Shown in pieces: positions 28,779-38,445 of a DNA stretch of 64,000 nt. The position numbers and the translations under genes are program-made. The notes under the pieces are model-generated. The model was not told where the DNA came from and searched no databases. It saw only the letters and a list, made by a program, of their open reading frames with translations. Within the stretch, counting starts at the first letter, position 1; every line of letters begins with the position of its first letter. The stretch comes from Salinisphaera sp963835375 (GTDB taxonomy: Bacteria; Pseudomonadota; Gammaproteobacteria; Nevskiales; Salinisphaeraceae). Location: the NCBI GenBank assembly GCA_963835375.1, contig CAWIGB010000013.1, positions 62,001 through 126,000 on the forward strand. Reading direction: 5' to 3'.

Positions 28779-29270
28779 ATGCCGAACCGCTCGAACCGCG
28801 TTCGCCCCTATGCGTTGCTGACCACCGCCGCGGCCCTGTCCGCGCTCGCCATGGCCGCCCCGGTTTTCGCCCAGACCGACACCGGAGGCGATATGTCGCG
28901 TCCGGCGCCAGCCAGTCCTCGCAACCGATGCAGAGCGCCGCCTCGGCAAACGGCAACAAGAACAACACCGCCGCCGCGGGCAACAGCCCGCCGCAGCCAC
29001 TCCCCGAGCCCAAGTCGAGCGATTACGGCGCCGCCAACTACAATGCGCCCAGCGATGCCCAACTGGCGCAATTCATCGCCACGCACCAGCCGCCGGCCGA
29101 CAGATTCCGACAATACCGATACGCAGGGCATGACCAACGATGCGTCCGATACGGCATCGTCGAGCGGCAACGGCAGCACGCCGGCCGCCCCCGGCGCCGG
29201 CGCGTCAGCAACCCGGCCGGCATGGCGGGGCTTGAGCGCATCGGGGCCGACGTCGAGCCGCACGAACTGA
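28779..29270 (+). CDS. Small secreted low-complexity protein, frameshifted
   Basis: About 160 residues. A clear signal peptide (YALLTTAAALSALAMAAPVFAQ) precedes a Gln/Ser/Asn/Pro/Ala-rich mature part (QSSQPMQSAASANGNKNN, PPQPLPEPKSSDYGAANYNAPSDAQLAQFIATHQPPAD, then NTDTQGMTNDASDTASS). The readable sequence needs two frame changes, near 28915 and 29100. No family is recognised. It is the first gene of the group with the cytochrome b and molybdoenzyme, so it may be a periplasmic accessory. Confidence 0.5.
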   Translation: MPNRSNRVRPYALLTTAAALSALAMAAPVFAQTDTGGDMSRPAPASPRNRCRAPPRQTATRTTPPPRATARRSHSPSPSRAITAPPTTMRPAMPNWRNSSPRTSRRPTDSDNTDTQGMTNDASDTASSSGNGSTPAAPGAGASATRPAWRGLSASGPTSSRTN

Positions 29271-29361
29271 CGGTCACTCGCAACCGATTCCGCACGGCCG
29301 GCTGCATCGCGATCCACACGGACGCCGTATACTGATTCGATAGTCCGCAACCGGTTTCGCC

Positions 29362-30230
29362 ATGGCGAAGGACTTCGAATCCACACCCCGCGCTTCCCGT
29401 GTGATCCGACGCCACAGCTGGGCCAGCCCGGCTCTGGCACTGGATCAACGCGGTGTGTCTGCTCGTTCTGTTGATGAGCGGGCTGCAGATTTTCAACGCG
29501 CACCCCGCACTCTACTGGGGGCACGATTCCACCTTCGGCCATCCCTTCCTGTCGATCGGCGCGCGCCAGCGACGCCAGCGGCGACCCCATGGGTTACGTG
29601 AACATCGAAGGCCTGCAGATCCCCACCACCGGCGTGCTCGGCTGGTCGAGCGTCGACGGCCGCATGCAGGCGCGCGCCTTCCCCGCCTGGGCCACGCTGC
29701 CGGGCCCGCAATGGTTATCGCTCGGCCGGCAATGGCATTTCACGGCGGCCTGGGTTTTCGGCGTCCTGCTCGTGTTCTATCTGATCTATTCCGTCATCAG
29801 CCGTCGACGCCGGCGATTGATCGGCGTGCATCGCGGCGAGATGAGCCAGTTCGGCCACGCAGTCGTCGAACACGCGAAATTCCGTTTCCCTCGCGTCCGC
29901 GACTACAACATCATCCAGAAGCTCACTTATCTGCTCGTTCTGTTCGGGCTGCTGCCGCTGATGGTGCTGACCGGGCTGACGATGTCGCCGACGATGGACG
30001 CTGCCTGGCCCTGGCTGACCTACCTCTTCGGCGGCCACCAGAGCGCGCGCACGATTCACTTCCTCTGCGCGTTCGCGCTGGTCGGCTTCTTCATCGTCCA
30101 CCTGGCGTTAGTACTGGTTTCCGGCGTGGTGAACAACATGCGCGCGATGATCACCGGCGGCTACAAGATGGACGAGCCGCCGGCGACCGATGCCGCGCCC
30201 GGCCGCGAGGAGCCCGATCATGTCGAATGA
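29362..30230 (+). CDS. Cytochrome b561-type membrane subunit, frameshifted
   Basis: Di-haem cytochrome b-like anchor of about 290 residues. SRLWHWINAVCLLVLLMSGLQIFNAHP (haem-ligand His) starts the first helix after a shift near 29420. After a second shift near 29570 come WHFTAAWVFGVLLVFYLIY, KLTYLLVLFGLLPLMVLTGLTM and TIHFLCAFALVGFFIVHLALVL, which give three more helices with conserved His. ATG 29362. Its stop overlaps the molybdoenzyme start by 11 bases, so the two probably form one complex that passes electrons between the quinone pool and the periplasm. Confidence 0.8.
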
Positions 30231-31001
30231 TGCCCGCTCACCGAACCATCAGCGTCGTCGCATACTCACCGGGCTGAGCGCGCTCGGCGCCTCCACGCTG
30301 CTCTCCGGCTGCGACTGGACCCACAGCCAGCCGGTGCGGAATTTTCTGGGCCGGACCGAAAAACTCACCCAAGCCGCCCAGCGCCTGGTCGCCTCGCGCG
30401 AATCGCTGGCGCGCGAATACAGCCCGAGCCGAGATCGCGCCCACCTTCAAACCCAACGGCACGATCAATCCACAGAACGCCGGCCTATCGACAACTGGTC
30501 GATTCGAACTTCGCCAACTATCAGCTCGGCTTTCACGGCCTGGTCGACAACCCGGCCTCGTTCTCGCTGGCCGAACTCAAGGCCATGCCCTCGCGCACGC
30601 AGATCACCCGCCACGACTGCGTCGAGGGCTGGTCCTGCATCGGCCAGTGGACCGGCGTGGTGCTCGGCCATCTGCTGGATCGCGTGCAGCCGAAGGACAA
30701 CGCACGATTCGTGGTTTTCCACTGCGCCGATCATCTGTACGGCTCGCCGCAGCCCTACTACGAAAGCCTCGACATGATCGAAGCCCGGCATCCGCAGACG
30801 ATTCTGGCCTACGGCCTGAACGGCGCCGACCTGCCGATTGCCAACGGTGCCCCGCTCCGCCTGCGGGCCGAACGCCAGCTCGGCTACAAGATGGCGAAGT
30901 ACGTCATGCACATCGAGCTGGTCGACAGCTTCGCCCACATCCAGGGCGGCCGCGGCGGCTACTGGGAGGATCGCGGCTACGACTGGTGGGCCGGCATATG
31001 A
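30220..31001 (+). CDS. Molybdopterin-dependent (YedY/sulfite-oxidase-fold) oxidoreductase, frameshifted
   Basis: About 260 residues. The N-terminus carries a Tat signal (QRRRILTGLSALGASTLLSGC) that also ends in a lipobox Cys, suggesting a periplasmic lipoprotein. The molybdenum-ligand Cys is in ITRHDCVEGWSCIGQWTGV, the signature of the fold, followed by RFVVFHCADHLYGSPQPYYESLDM, ILAYGLNGADLPIANGAPLRL and YKMAKYVMHIELVDSF. Shifts near 30430 and 30490. Paired with the cytochrome b just upstream, like YedZ-YedY but with a different anchor. Substrate unknown. Confidence 0.83.
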
Positions 31002-31128
31002 CGCAGGCGCCGGCCCGAGCGCACTCTGCTGACCAACCGACCTCCGCTCCGGCTGTCAGCTGATGACGGCTGACGGCCTGTCGGCCTAAGCCGACCTGCA
31101 GATCATCGCAAGCGCCTTGCTTTTGCAG

Positions 31129-31156
31129 GTCGGATTAGCCGAAGGCGTAATCCGAC
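31129..31156. repeat. GTCGGATTA palindromic repeat, copy 1
   Basis: GTCGGATTA, inner stem GCC-GAA-GGC, one unpaired G, then TAATCCGAC. It lies in the 324-base gap 31002-31325, which otherwise shows no gene. It is the same design as the copies at 55047, 55123 and 62013. Confidence 0.65.
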
Positions 31157-31325
31157 AGGCAAACCCCGTGAGAATCCAGATTGCCACCGCTCGCCGCCCC
31201 GAGCGGCGGGTCGGCACCGGCTCGCACGTCCAGCACCGCGCTCTGCCCGGCATCGAAGCCGATGCGCACGCGGTTAAACTGCTTCGCTTCGCCCATGCCG
31301 CGGCGCCCTCGCGGCCAGCCTGCCC

Positions 31326-33155
31326 ATGTTCCACCTGTTCGAGCGGCTCGTCGATCCGTTCCCCGACGACGACCGCACACCGCCCGATACCAGCATTCCG
31401 CGCTTCGTCGCCTTCTATGCCCGGCCGGTCTGGAAGCTGCTGATCGCAACCGCCGTGCTCACCGCGGCCTCCTCCATCATCGAGGTCTCGCTGTACGGCT
31501 TTCTCGGCCATATCGTCGACTGGTTCTCGACCAGCGATCGCGAACATTTCATCGCCAACAACGCCTGGCCGCTTATCGGCATGGCGCTCGTCGTGCTGGC
31601 GCTGCTGCCTGCGCTGGTCTTCGGTCAGGGGCTGACGACCTTCCAGGCCATGGCGCCGAACGTGCCCATGCGTTTTCGCTGGCAGGTCCACCGCTGGCTG
31701 CTGGATCAATCGCTGCACGTATTTCCAGGACGACTTCGCCGGGCGCATCGCCTCCAAGATGATGCAGACCGCGCTGGCCATCCGCGAAGTGATGATGAAG
31801 TTCGTCGATGTGCTGCTCTACGTCGCGGTCTACTTCGGCGGCGTGGTCATCATGGTGGCGGGCGCGGACTGGCGGCTGGCCCTGCCGTTCGGCGGCTGGC
31901 TGATCGGCTACATCGCGCTGCTGAAATATTTCCTGCCGCGCCTGCAGGCGATCGCCGAAGCCCAGGCCAACGCGCGCGCCGAGATGACGGGGCGCGTGGT
32001 GGATGCCTATACCAACATCGGCACGGTGAAACTGTTCGCGCACACCACGCGCGAGTCCGACTACGCGCGGGCGAGCATGCAGTCGTTTCTCACGACCGTG
32101 TATACCCAGATGCGGCGTATCAACGGTTTCTACGCCAGCCTGTATCTGTTGAACGCGCTGCTGCTGTTCTCGGTCACCGGGCTCGGCATCGTGTTCTGGA
32201 GCGAACGCGCGATCACCGCCGGCGCGGTCGCCACGGCCGTCGGCCTGGTGCTGCAGATCAACGGCATGAGCCAGTGGATCATGTGGGAGGTCTCGAACCT
32301 GTTCGAGCACATCGGCACCATCCGCGACGGCATGGGCAGCTTCACCAGCAACCGCGCGATCGTCGATACGCCGGACGCCGCGCCCCTGCAGGTCAGCCAC
32401 GGCGCCATCGCCTTCGAGGACATCTCCTTCCACTACGGCCGCGACGACGCCGGCGTCATCTCCAATTTCTCGTTGTCGATCGCGCCGGGCGAAAAGATCG
32501 GGCTGGTCGGCCGCTCCGGTGCCGGCAAGTCCACCCTGCTGGCGTTGCTGCTGCGCTTCCACGAGCTGGAATCCGGGCGCATCACCATCGACGGCCAGGA
32601 CATCACCGGCGTCACCCAGGCCTCGCTGCGCGAAGCGATCGGCATGGTCACCCAGGACACCGCCCTGCTGCACCGCTCGATCGCGCGACAACATCCGCTA
32701 CGGTCGCCCGGATGCGACCGACGCCGAGCTCCGGGCCGCGATCGAGGCCGCCCATGCCGGGTTCGTGCACGACCTCATCGACAACAAGGGCCGCCGCGGG
32801 CTCGACGCCCACGTTGGCGAACGCGGCGTGAAACTCTCCGGCGGCCAGCGCCAGCGCGTCGCACTCGCCCGCGTCATGCTCAAGAATGCGCCCATTCTGC
32901 TGCTCGACGAAGCCACCGCCGCGCTGGATTCCGAAATCGAAGCCGCCATCACCGAAAACCTGCACGCCATCATGGAAGGCAAGACCGTGATCGCCGTCGC
33001 CCATCGGCTGTCCACCATCGCCGAACTCGATCGTCTGGTGGTGATCGACAGCGGCGCCATCGTGGAAACCGGCACGCATGGCGAATTGCTCGAGCACAAA
33101 CGGGCTTTATGCGCGGCTGTGGGCGATGCAGTCCGGTGGGTTTCTCGGCCCGTAG
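31326..33155 (+). CDS. ABC exporter with fused membrane and ATPase domains (MsbA/HlyB-like), frameshifted
   Basis: About 609 residues. The N-terminal membrane domain has the helices LLIATAVLTAASSIIEVSLYGFLGHIVDW, VLLYVAVYFGGVVIMVAG and ALLLFSVTGLGIVFW. The ATPase domain has Walker A GLVGRSGAGKSTLLALLLRF, signature KLSGGQRQRVALARVML, Walker B PILLLDEATAALDSE and VAHRLSTIAELDRLVV. Shifts near 31725, 32690 and 33105; the true end is GLYARLWAMQSGGFLGP with TAG 33153-33155. It resembles exporters annotated as multidrug or lipid transporters; substrate unknown. Confidence 0.87.
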
Positions 33156-33343
33156 CGCCGCGCCAGACCGTTATAAATAACTCTCCCGATGGAGTTTAGT
33201 CATCCCGGAGATGATCGAATTCAAATCCAATGGGTCCGGACGCGCCCCGGAGGAGCCTGCGCAGCGCGCGTGGGTTCACTACCACATAGGCGTCTACTCA
33301 TCATCTTACCCGCCAACTTTTGAACAGCCTCTGGTGCTGTATG

Positions 33344-33615
33344 TCAACGACGCCTATAGACATCTTTTCGGTGGGCTATGCGAATTACAAGCACGCGAAG
33401 AACCTCATCTTCGATATCGCAGACGAGGCGATAGTCCCGACTCGAAAACGCCAGTATTCGCGTAAGTCGCCTTGTAGGCTTTTTGCGTAATGCCGTGGAT
33501 CATTCGCCGCAGCGATACGCTTGTTCAGGTAGGGCGCAATACGACGGGTCATCGGCGGGTCGAGCTTTTCCAGCGTTTTGCGTGCGCTGGCGGTCAGCTC
33601 AATCCGCCAAGCCAA
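33344..33615 (-). CDS. RelE/ParE-family toxin, one frameshift
   Basis: About 90 residues. RIELTASARKTLEKLDPPMTRRIAPYLNKRI and HYAKSLQGDLREYWRFRVG match the RelE fold. Restoring one base near 33434 continues it as the usual DYRLVCDIEDEVLRVLVIRIAHRKDVYR to TGA 33346-33344; as written, the frame stops early after FFACL. It overlaps the antitoxin gene by 17 bases. RelE toxins cleave mRNA in the ribosome; ParE toxins inhibit gyrase. Confidence 0.8.
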
Positions 33616-33832
33616 GATCGCGCTCTATTTCTTCCAGGCTGTAGGTTTTCTCAGCCCCCGAATCCACGCGTGCCATAACGCGATCGGCGAGATAGATATC
33701 TTCCAGATCCTCGATCTGGCTTTCCACTGCCTGCCGAACATAGAAAGTCTTGGTCCGACCGGTCAACTGGGCCAGCCGGGTTAGGCGTGCATCCAATTCG
33801 TCGTCGGCTCTGAAATTGATCATTCGGCCCAT
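33599..33832 (-). CDS. Ribbon-helix-helix antitoxin (RelB/DUF6290-like)
   Basis: A 77-residue protein. MGRMINFRADDELDARLTRLAQLTGRTKTFYVRQAVESQIEDLED is a ribbon-helix-helix DNA-binding domain; the acidic C-terminus (EKTYSLEEIERDLGLAD) would wrap the toxin. Intact. Antitoxin first, toxin second, with overlapping ends, is the standard arrangement. It probably represses its own promoter through the palindrome at 33846. Confidence 0.83.
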   Translation of the reverse strand: MGRMINFRADDELDARLTRLAQLTGRTKTFYVRQAVESQIEDLEDIYLADRVMARVDSGAEKTYSLEEIERDLGLAD

Positions 33833-33845
33833 AACAAGGCTCTAA

Positions 33846-33865
33846 ATGATTTACACGTAAATCAT
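33846..33865. promoter_or_regulatory. Palindromic operator of the toxin-antitoxin pair
   Basis: ATGATTTAC-AC-GTAAATCAT is a perfect nine-base inverted repeat centred 24 bases upstream of the antitoxin start, the typical position of a ribbon-helix-helix antitoxin operator. It lies in the gap shared with cas1, 137 bases from the cas1 start. Confidence 0.6.
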
Positions 33866-34001
33866 AGTGCATGGTGCTCCTTTTGGACACTCTCGCTCGC
33901 GCTGTCTCCCGCGGCCGACAGCCAAGGCATGAGTTTGGCAAAGATGTACTTGCCATCAAATTCGCACCTCGGGTACCGTCGACGCTCGGGGGGAAACAAT
34001 A

Positions 34002-34983
34002 ATGGAAAATCTCGCGCCCAGCGATCTCAAGACGATCCTGCATTCCAAGCGCGCGAACCTTTATTACTTGCAGCACTGCCGCGTGCTCGTTAAGGGCGGG
34101 CGCGTCGAATACGTGACGGATGAAGGGCGCGAATCGAAGTACTGGAATATTCCGATCGCGAATACGACATCGATTCTGCTCGGTACCGGGACATCGATCA
34201 CCCAGGCCGCGATGCGCGAACTGGCCAAGGCTGGCGTGCTGGTCGGCTTCTGTGGCGGCGGCGGCACACCATTGTTTTCGGCAACCGAAGTGGATGTCGA
34301 CGTCGCTTGGCTTACACCGCAAAGCGAATATCGGCCCACCGAATACCTGCAGCAATGGGTCCGCTTCTGGTTCGACGACGATCTGCGTCTGGCACGCCGC
34401 GAAGGCCTTCCAACAATCTCGCCTGCAGACGATCGGAGACCTTTGGAGCGACGAACGCGGCCTTCGCGATGCTGGTTTTCGATGCGATACGCAGCGGCTC
34501 GGCGATGCCATAAATCGCCACGCCGACAGCGATCGAGACTGCGCCAGAGCACCACCGACTTACTGACCCTCGAAGCCCGGCTGACACGCATGCTGTTCAA
34601 ACTGGCCAGCCACCGCGACTGACTACGGCGCCTTCACCCGCGCCAAACGTGGCGGCGGCGCCGACCCGGCAAACCGTTTTCTCGATCACGGCAACTATCT
34701 CGCCTACGGTCTGGCCGCCACGGCGTGCTGGGTGCTTGGCCTGCCACACGGGTTGGCCGTTCTCCACGGCAAGACGCGCCGCGGCGGACTGGTCTTCGAC
34801 GTAGCCGATCTGATCAAGGATGGCGTCATTCTGCCGCAGGCGTTCATATCCGCCGCGCGCGGCGACGAAGAACAGGAATTTCGCCAAGCGTGCATCGAAC
34901 GGCTCACGCAAGTCGAAGCGCTTGACGGCATGATCGATACGGTCAAGCGCGTGGCCGACGATCTCGCTCGAAAAGCCGTCCGC
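34002..34983 (+). CDS. cas1f: CRISPR-associated endonuclease Cas1, type I-F, frameshifted
   Basis: Integrase that inserts new spacers with Cas2. LAPSDLKTILHSKRANLYYLQHCRVLVKGGRVEYVTDEG starts it; the alpha-helical catalytic part includes STTDLLTLEARLTRMLFKLA, FTRAKRGGGADPANRFLDHGNYLAYGLAATACWVLGLPHG, then LHGKTRRGGLVFDVADLIKDG with the metal-binding His and Asp. Shifts lie near 34400, 34530 and 34620. As written the final frame runs without a stop into cas2-3. One extra A in the run near 34970 would hide a normal ATGA overlap at 34984. The end is therefore approximate. Confidence 0.9.
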
Positions 34984-37900
34984 ATGAATATATTGCTGGT
35001 TTCCCAGTGCCGGAAGAACGCACTCAAGGAAACCCGGCGCGTTCTTGATCAATTTGCCGAACGCCGTGGCGAGCGCACCTGGCAAACCCCGATCACGAAA
35101 GCCGGCCTCGACACGCTGAGACGCATGCTGCGCAAGACCGCGCGCAAGAATACGGCCGTGGCCTGCCACTGGATACGCGGGCGCGACCACAGCGAGCTGC
35201 TCTGGGTCGTAGGCGACGGGTCGCGTTTCAATTTTCGCGGTGCTGTACCCACCAACACGACGCGACGCGATATTCTGCGCCGTGCCGACGAAAATGATTG
35301 GCACACTCTTACGGATATTCATCTGCTTGCCTCGCTTGCCGCACTATTCCATGACTTCGGCAAGGCCTGCCAGGCATTTCAGGACAAGCTCACCGGCCGA
35401 AACACCGAACGCAATCGCTATCGCCACGAATGGATATCGCTGCGGCTACTCGAGGCATTCATCGGCGACGACGATGACCCTGGTTGGCTGGCGCGGCTTC
35501 AGGCGGCAGACGAAGATCGACGAAGCGATCTGGCTCGATCGTTTGATTCGTGACGGAGGGCCGAATACAAAATCGCTGCCCTTTCGGTCGATGCCGCCGA
35601 TCGCCCGCATCGTAGGCTGGCTGGTCATCAGCCATCATCGGCTGCCCGTATTACCCAGCCACAACGACGACGACGAACAGCGTCGCATCGGCGCGAAGGC
35701 CAGAAACATCAATGCCGATTCCATCCCACCCTGCCGGACGGATCACGCCGGCCTGGAACGAAATCGATGCGCCCAACGACCCGGCCATGATTGCCGCCTT
35801 ACTTGGCAGTTTCCACAGGGCTTACCGACCCGCAGCCACGCATGGCGTAAACGTGCCCAGCGCGTGGCGCGGCAAAGTCTGGCGCGGCTCGCCTCATTGG
35901 CCGCGATCGATCTCGCCAACATCTACGCGCTGCATATCGCGCGTCTTTGTCTGATGCTGGCGGATCATCATTACTCCAGCTTGAGCGATCAGGCCCGTGG
36001 CACGGCCAACCTCCGGGCGATACCGAATTTCCCGTTATTCGCGAATACCGATCGCAGCGGCGCTCTGGCGCAGCGGCTGGACGATCATTTGCTCGGCGTT
36101 ACGCGCGAAGTCGGCGAAATCAGCCATCGCTCTGCCCGATACGATCGCCGCGCTGCCCCGTATTGCGCGGCATAAGGGTTTTCGTAAACGCAGTACGAAC
36201 GCACGTTTCCGCTGGCAGGATCGGGCCTTCGATCTCGCCGCCTCGCTGCGCGAGCGCAGCGCGAAGCAAGGCTTTTTCGGCGTCAATATGGCCTCGACTG
36301 GCTGCGGCAAGACGCTGGCGAATGGTCGCATCTGCTATGCGCTGGCCGACCCGGATCGGGGCACGCGTTTCACCATCGCGCTCGGTCTGCGCACGCTCAC
36401 CCTGCAAACCGGCAGCGCCTATCGGCGCGATCTGAATCTGTCGAGCGACGATCTGGCGATTCGCGTGGGCGGCCAAGCCAGCCGTCGGCACTATTTCGAA
36501 CACCGCGAAGCCGAACTGGATGCCCAGGGCCGCAGTTCGGCCGAGCCGCTGTTCGATGCCGACAGTTATGTGCATTTCGACGGCCAGATCGATCAGCATC
36601 CGTTACTATCGCGCGTCGCGGAATCGCCGCACGCGCGCTCGCTGATCACGGCGCCGATTCTGGTCTGCACCATCGACCACCTGTGCCGGCCACGGAAAGC
36701 TTGCGCGGCGGTAGCCAGATTCCCGCCGATGCTGCGCTTGATGGGCGCCGACCTGGTACTGGACGAACCCGATGATTTCGGCATGGACGATATGCCGGCG
36801 CTGTGCCGTCTCGTCTACTGGGCTGGCTTGTTGGGCTCCCGAGTGCTGCTGTCCTCAGCCACGCTGCCGCCCGCGATGGTCGAAGGTTTGTTCGCGCCTA
36901 TCGCGCCGGCCGGGCGGAGTTCCAGAAAAATCGCGGCGACCCGGGCGAGCCGCTCGATATCTGCTGCGCCTGGTTCGACGAACATGATCGGCAACACCAC
37001 GACTGTGCGGATCGCACGATGTTTCGCGCGCAACACGATGCTTTTGCCAATCGCCGCGCTTAACGCCTTGGCGCAGGACACACCGCGCCGGCGTGCTCGA
37101 TATCGCCCCTATCGGTTTCACCCCCCGCAAGCGCGAGGACACTGCCCGGACAGTTCGCCGCCGAGTTGATCGAACACGCGCTGACGCTGCACGAGCGCCA
37201 CCATGAAATCGATCCGCATAGCGGCCATCGCGTCAGTTTCGGCCTGGTCCGCATGGCCAATATCGGGCCTCTGTTCGATGTCGCTCAGGCGCTGTACGCG
37301 CTCGATGCGCCGCACGATGTTCGCATCCATCTCTGCGTATATCACTCGCAATTTCCGCTGCTTTCCCGATCGGCGATCGAAACCCGACTGGATGCCGCGC
37401 TGGATAGGCGAACGCCTTCCGCCGTCTACGAACTGGCCGATATACGCGCCCATCTGGATGCCGCAAGCGAGCCCGATCAGTTGTTCATCGTGCTGGGTTC
37501 GCCGGTTACGGAAGTGGGCCGCGATCACGACTACGACTGGGCGGTGGTGGAACCGTCTTCGATGCGCTCCATCATTCAATTGGCCGGGCCGTGTACGCCG
37601 TCACCGAATCGGCGATGTCGAACAATCCAACCTCATCCTGCTGAATCGAACTGGCAGGGCATCGCCGGTCGTCCAGATGAGCCGGTGTTCAACCGCCCGG
37701 GCTTCGAGAACGGCGATCATCGTCTGGCCACGCACGCGCTCAATGAATTGCTCGCCGAGGACGAATACAGCGTCATCGACTCCCGACCGCGATTGGTGGC
37801 ACGCGAACCGTCGAATGCCGCTACCAGCCTCGTCGATCTGGAGCATGCACGCATGGCGAATGCTTTGCTGGCGCCCGATATGCCGCCGCGCCATCTCCGC

Positions 37901-38358
37901 CCGCCGTGGGCGACGACGTCGCAGCACGCCGCCCCAGCCGCCACTGGCCGCCCATAGCGCGTATTCGCGGGCCGGATTTCTGGCTGACCGGCCTACTGGC
38001 GCAGCAGCAGCGCTTCCGGGAACAGCGCGGTGAGCAAATCGAACTGGTGCTACTACCCACGGACGATGAAACCGACTACCGGCTCACCCGTAGCGAACCG
38101 CAGAAATACGGTCCGCCGTTGGAAACCGAAGTCGAGGCCCGCTTCAATCGCCGCGTTGAAGATAGGCCGTGTTCACCGCCCGAACGCATTACGCCCTGGG
38201 CGAATGTCGATTACATGACCGAACTCGCGCAGCTTGCCGAGGCTCAGGACATGGACCTCGAGCGCTGCGCCCGAACCTTCGGGACATTACAGCTCGACGC
38301 CTCGGAAACCGGCTGGCTTTCACATCCGATGCTGGGGTTTAGAAGAAATACGGGTTAG
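34984..38358 (+). CDS. cas2-3: Cas2-Cas3 fusion nuclease/helicase, type I-F, heavily frameshifted
   Basis: About 1,120 residues. The N-terminal Cas2 domain starts MNILLVSQCRKNALKETRRVLDQFAERRG and includes KNTAVACHWIRGRDHSELLW. The HD nuclease has LAALFHDFGKACQAFQDK and YRHEWISLRLLE. The SF2 helicase has Walker A MASTGCGKTLANGR, the DEPD box LVLDEPDDFGMDDMP and SSATLPPAM. The C-terminal part includes VSFGLVRMANIGPLFDVAQAL, LFIVLGSPVTEVGRDHDYDW and ATHALNELLAEDEYSVIDSR. It ends with LSHPMLGFRRNTG at TAG 38358. About nine frame changes occur, although every motif is preserved. Confidence 0.92.
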
Positions 38359-38389
38359 CTGGCCAAGGGTCATGTTCTGACCCAGCCAG
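38359..38389 (+). terminator. Hairpin directly after cas2-3
   Basis: CTGGC-CAA-GGGTCA-TGTTC-TGACCC-A-GCCAG, a two-part stem starting at the first base after the cas2-3 stop. It may attenuate read-through and separate adaptation genes from the interference operon. An AT-rich stretch with CATAAA at 38411 follows and could be a promoter for csy1. Confidence 0.45.
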
Positions 38390-38445
38390 CCGTTAACTTG
38401 GATCGTACAGCATAAACAACAAAACTCAAAAACATACGAGGCAAG

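Noticed and set aside
33833..34001. A second CRISPR array on the cas1 side, as in some type I-F loci
   Set aside because: No copy of the repeat is present in this gap or further upstream in the window.
34002..38358. Interpreting the broken cas1 and cas2-3 as a naturally inactivated CRISPR system
   Set aside because: Catalytic and nucleotide-binding motifs are intact in every fragment and housekeeping genes show the same damage, so sequence error is the better explanation.
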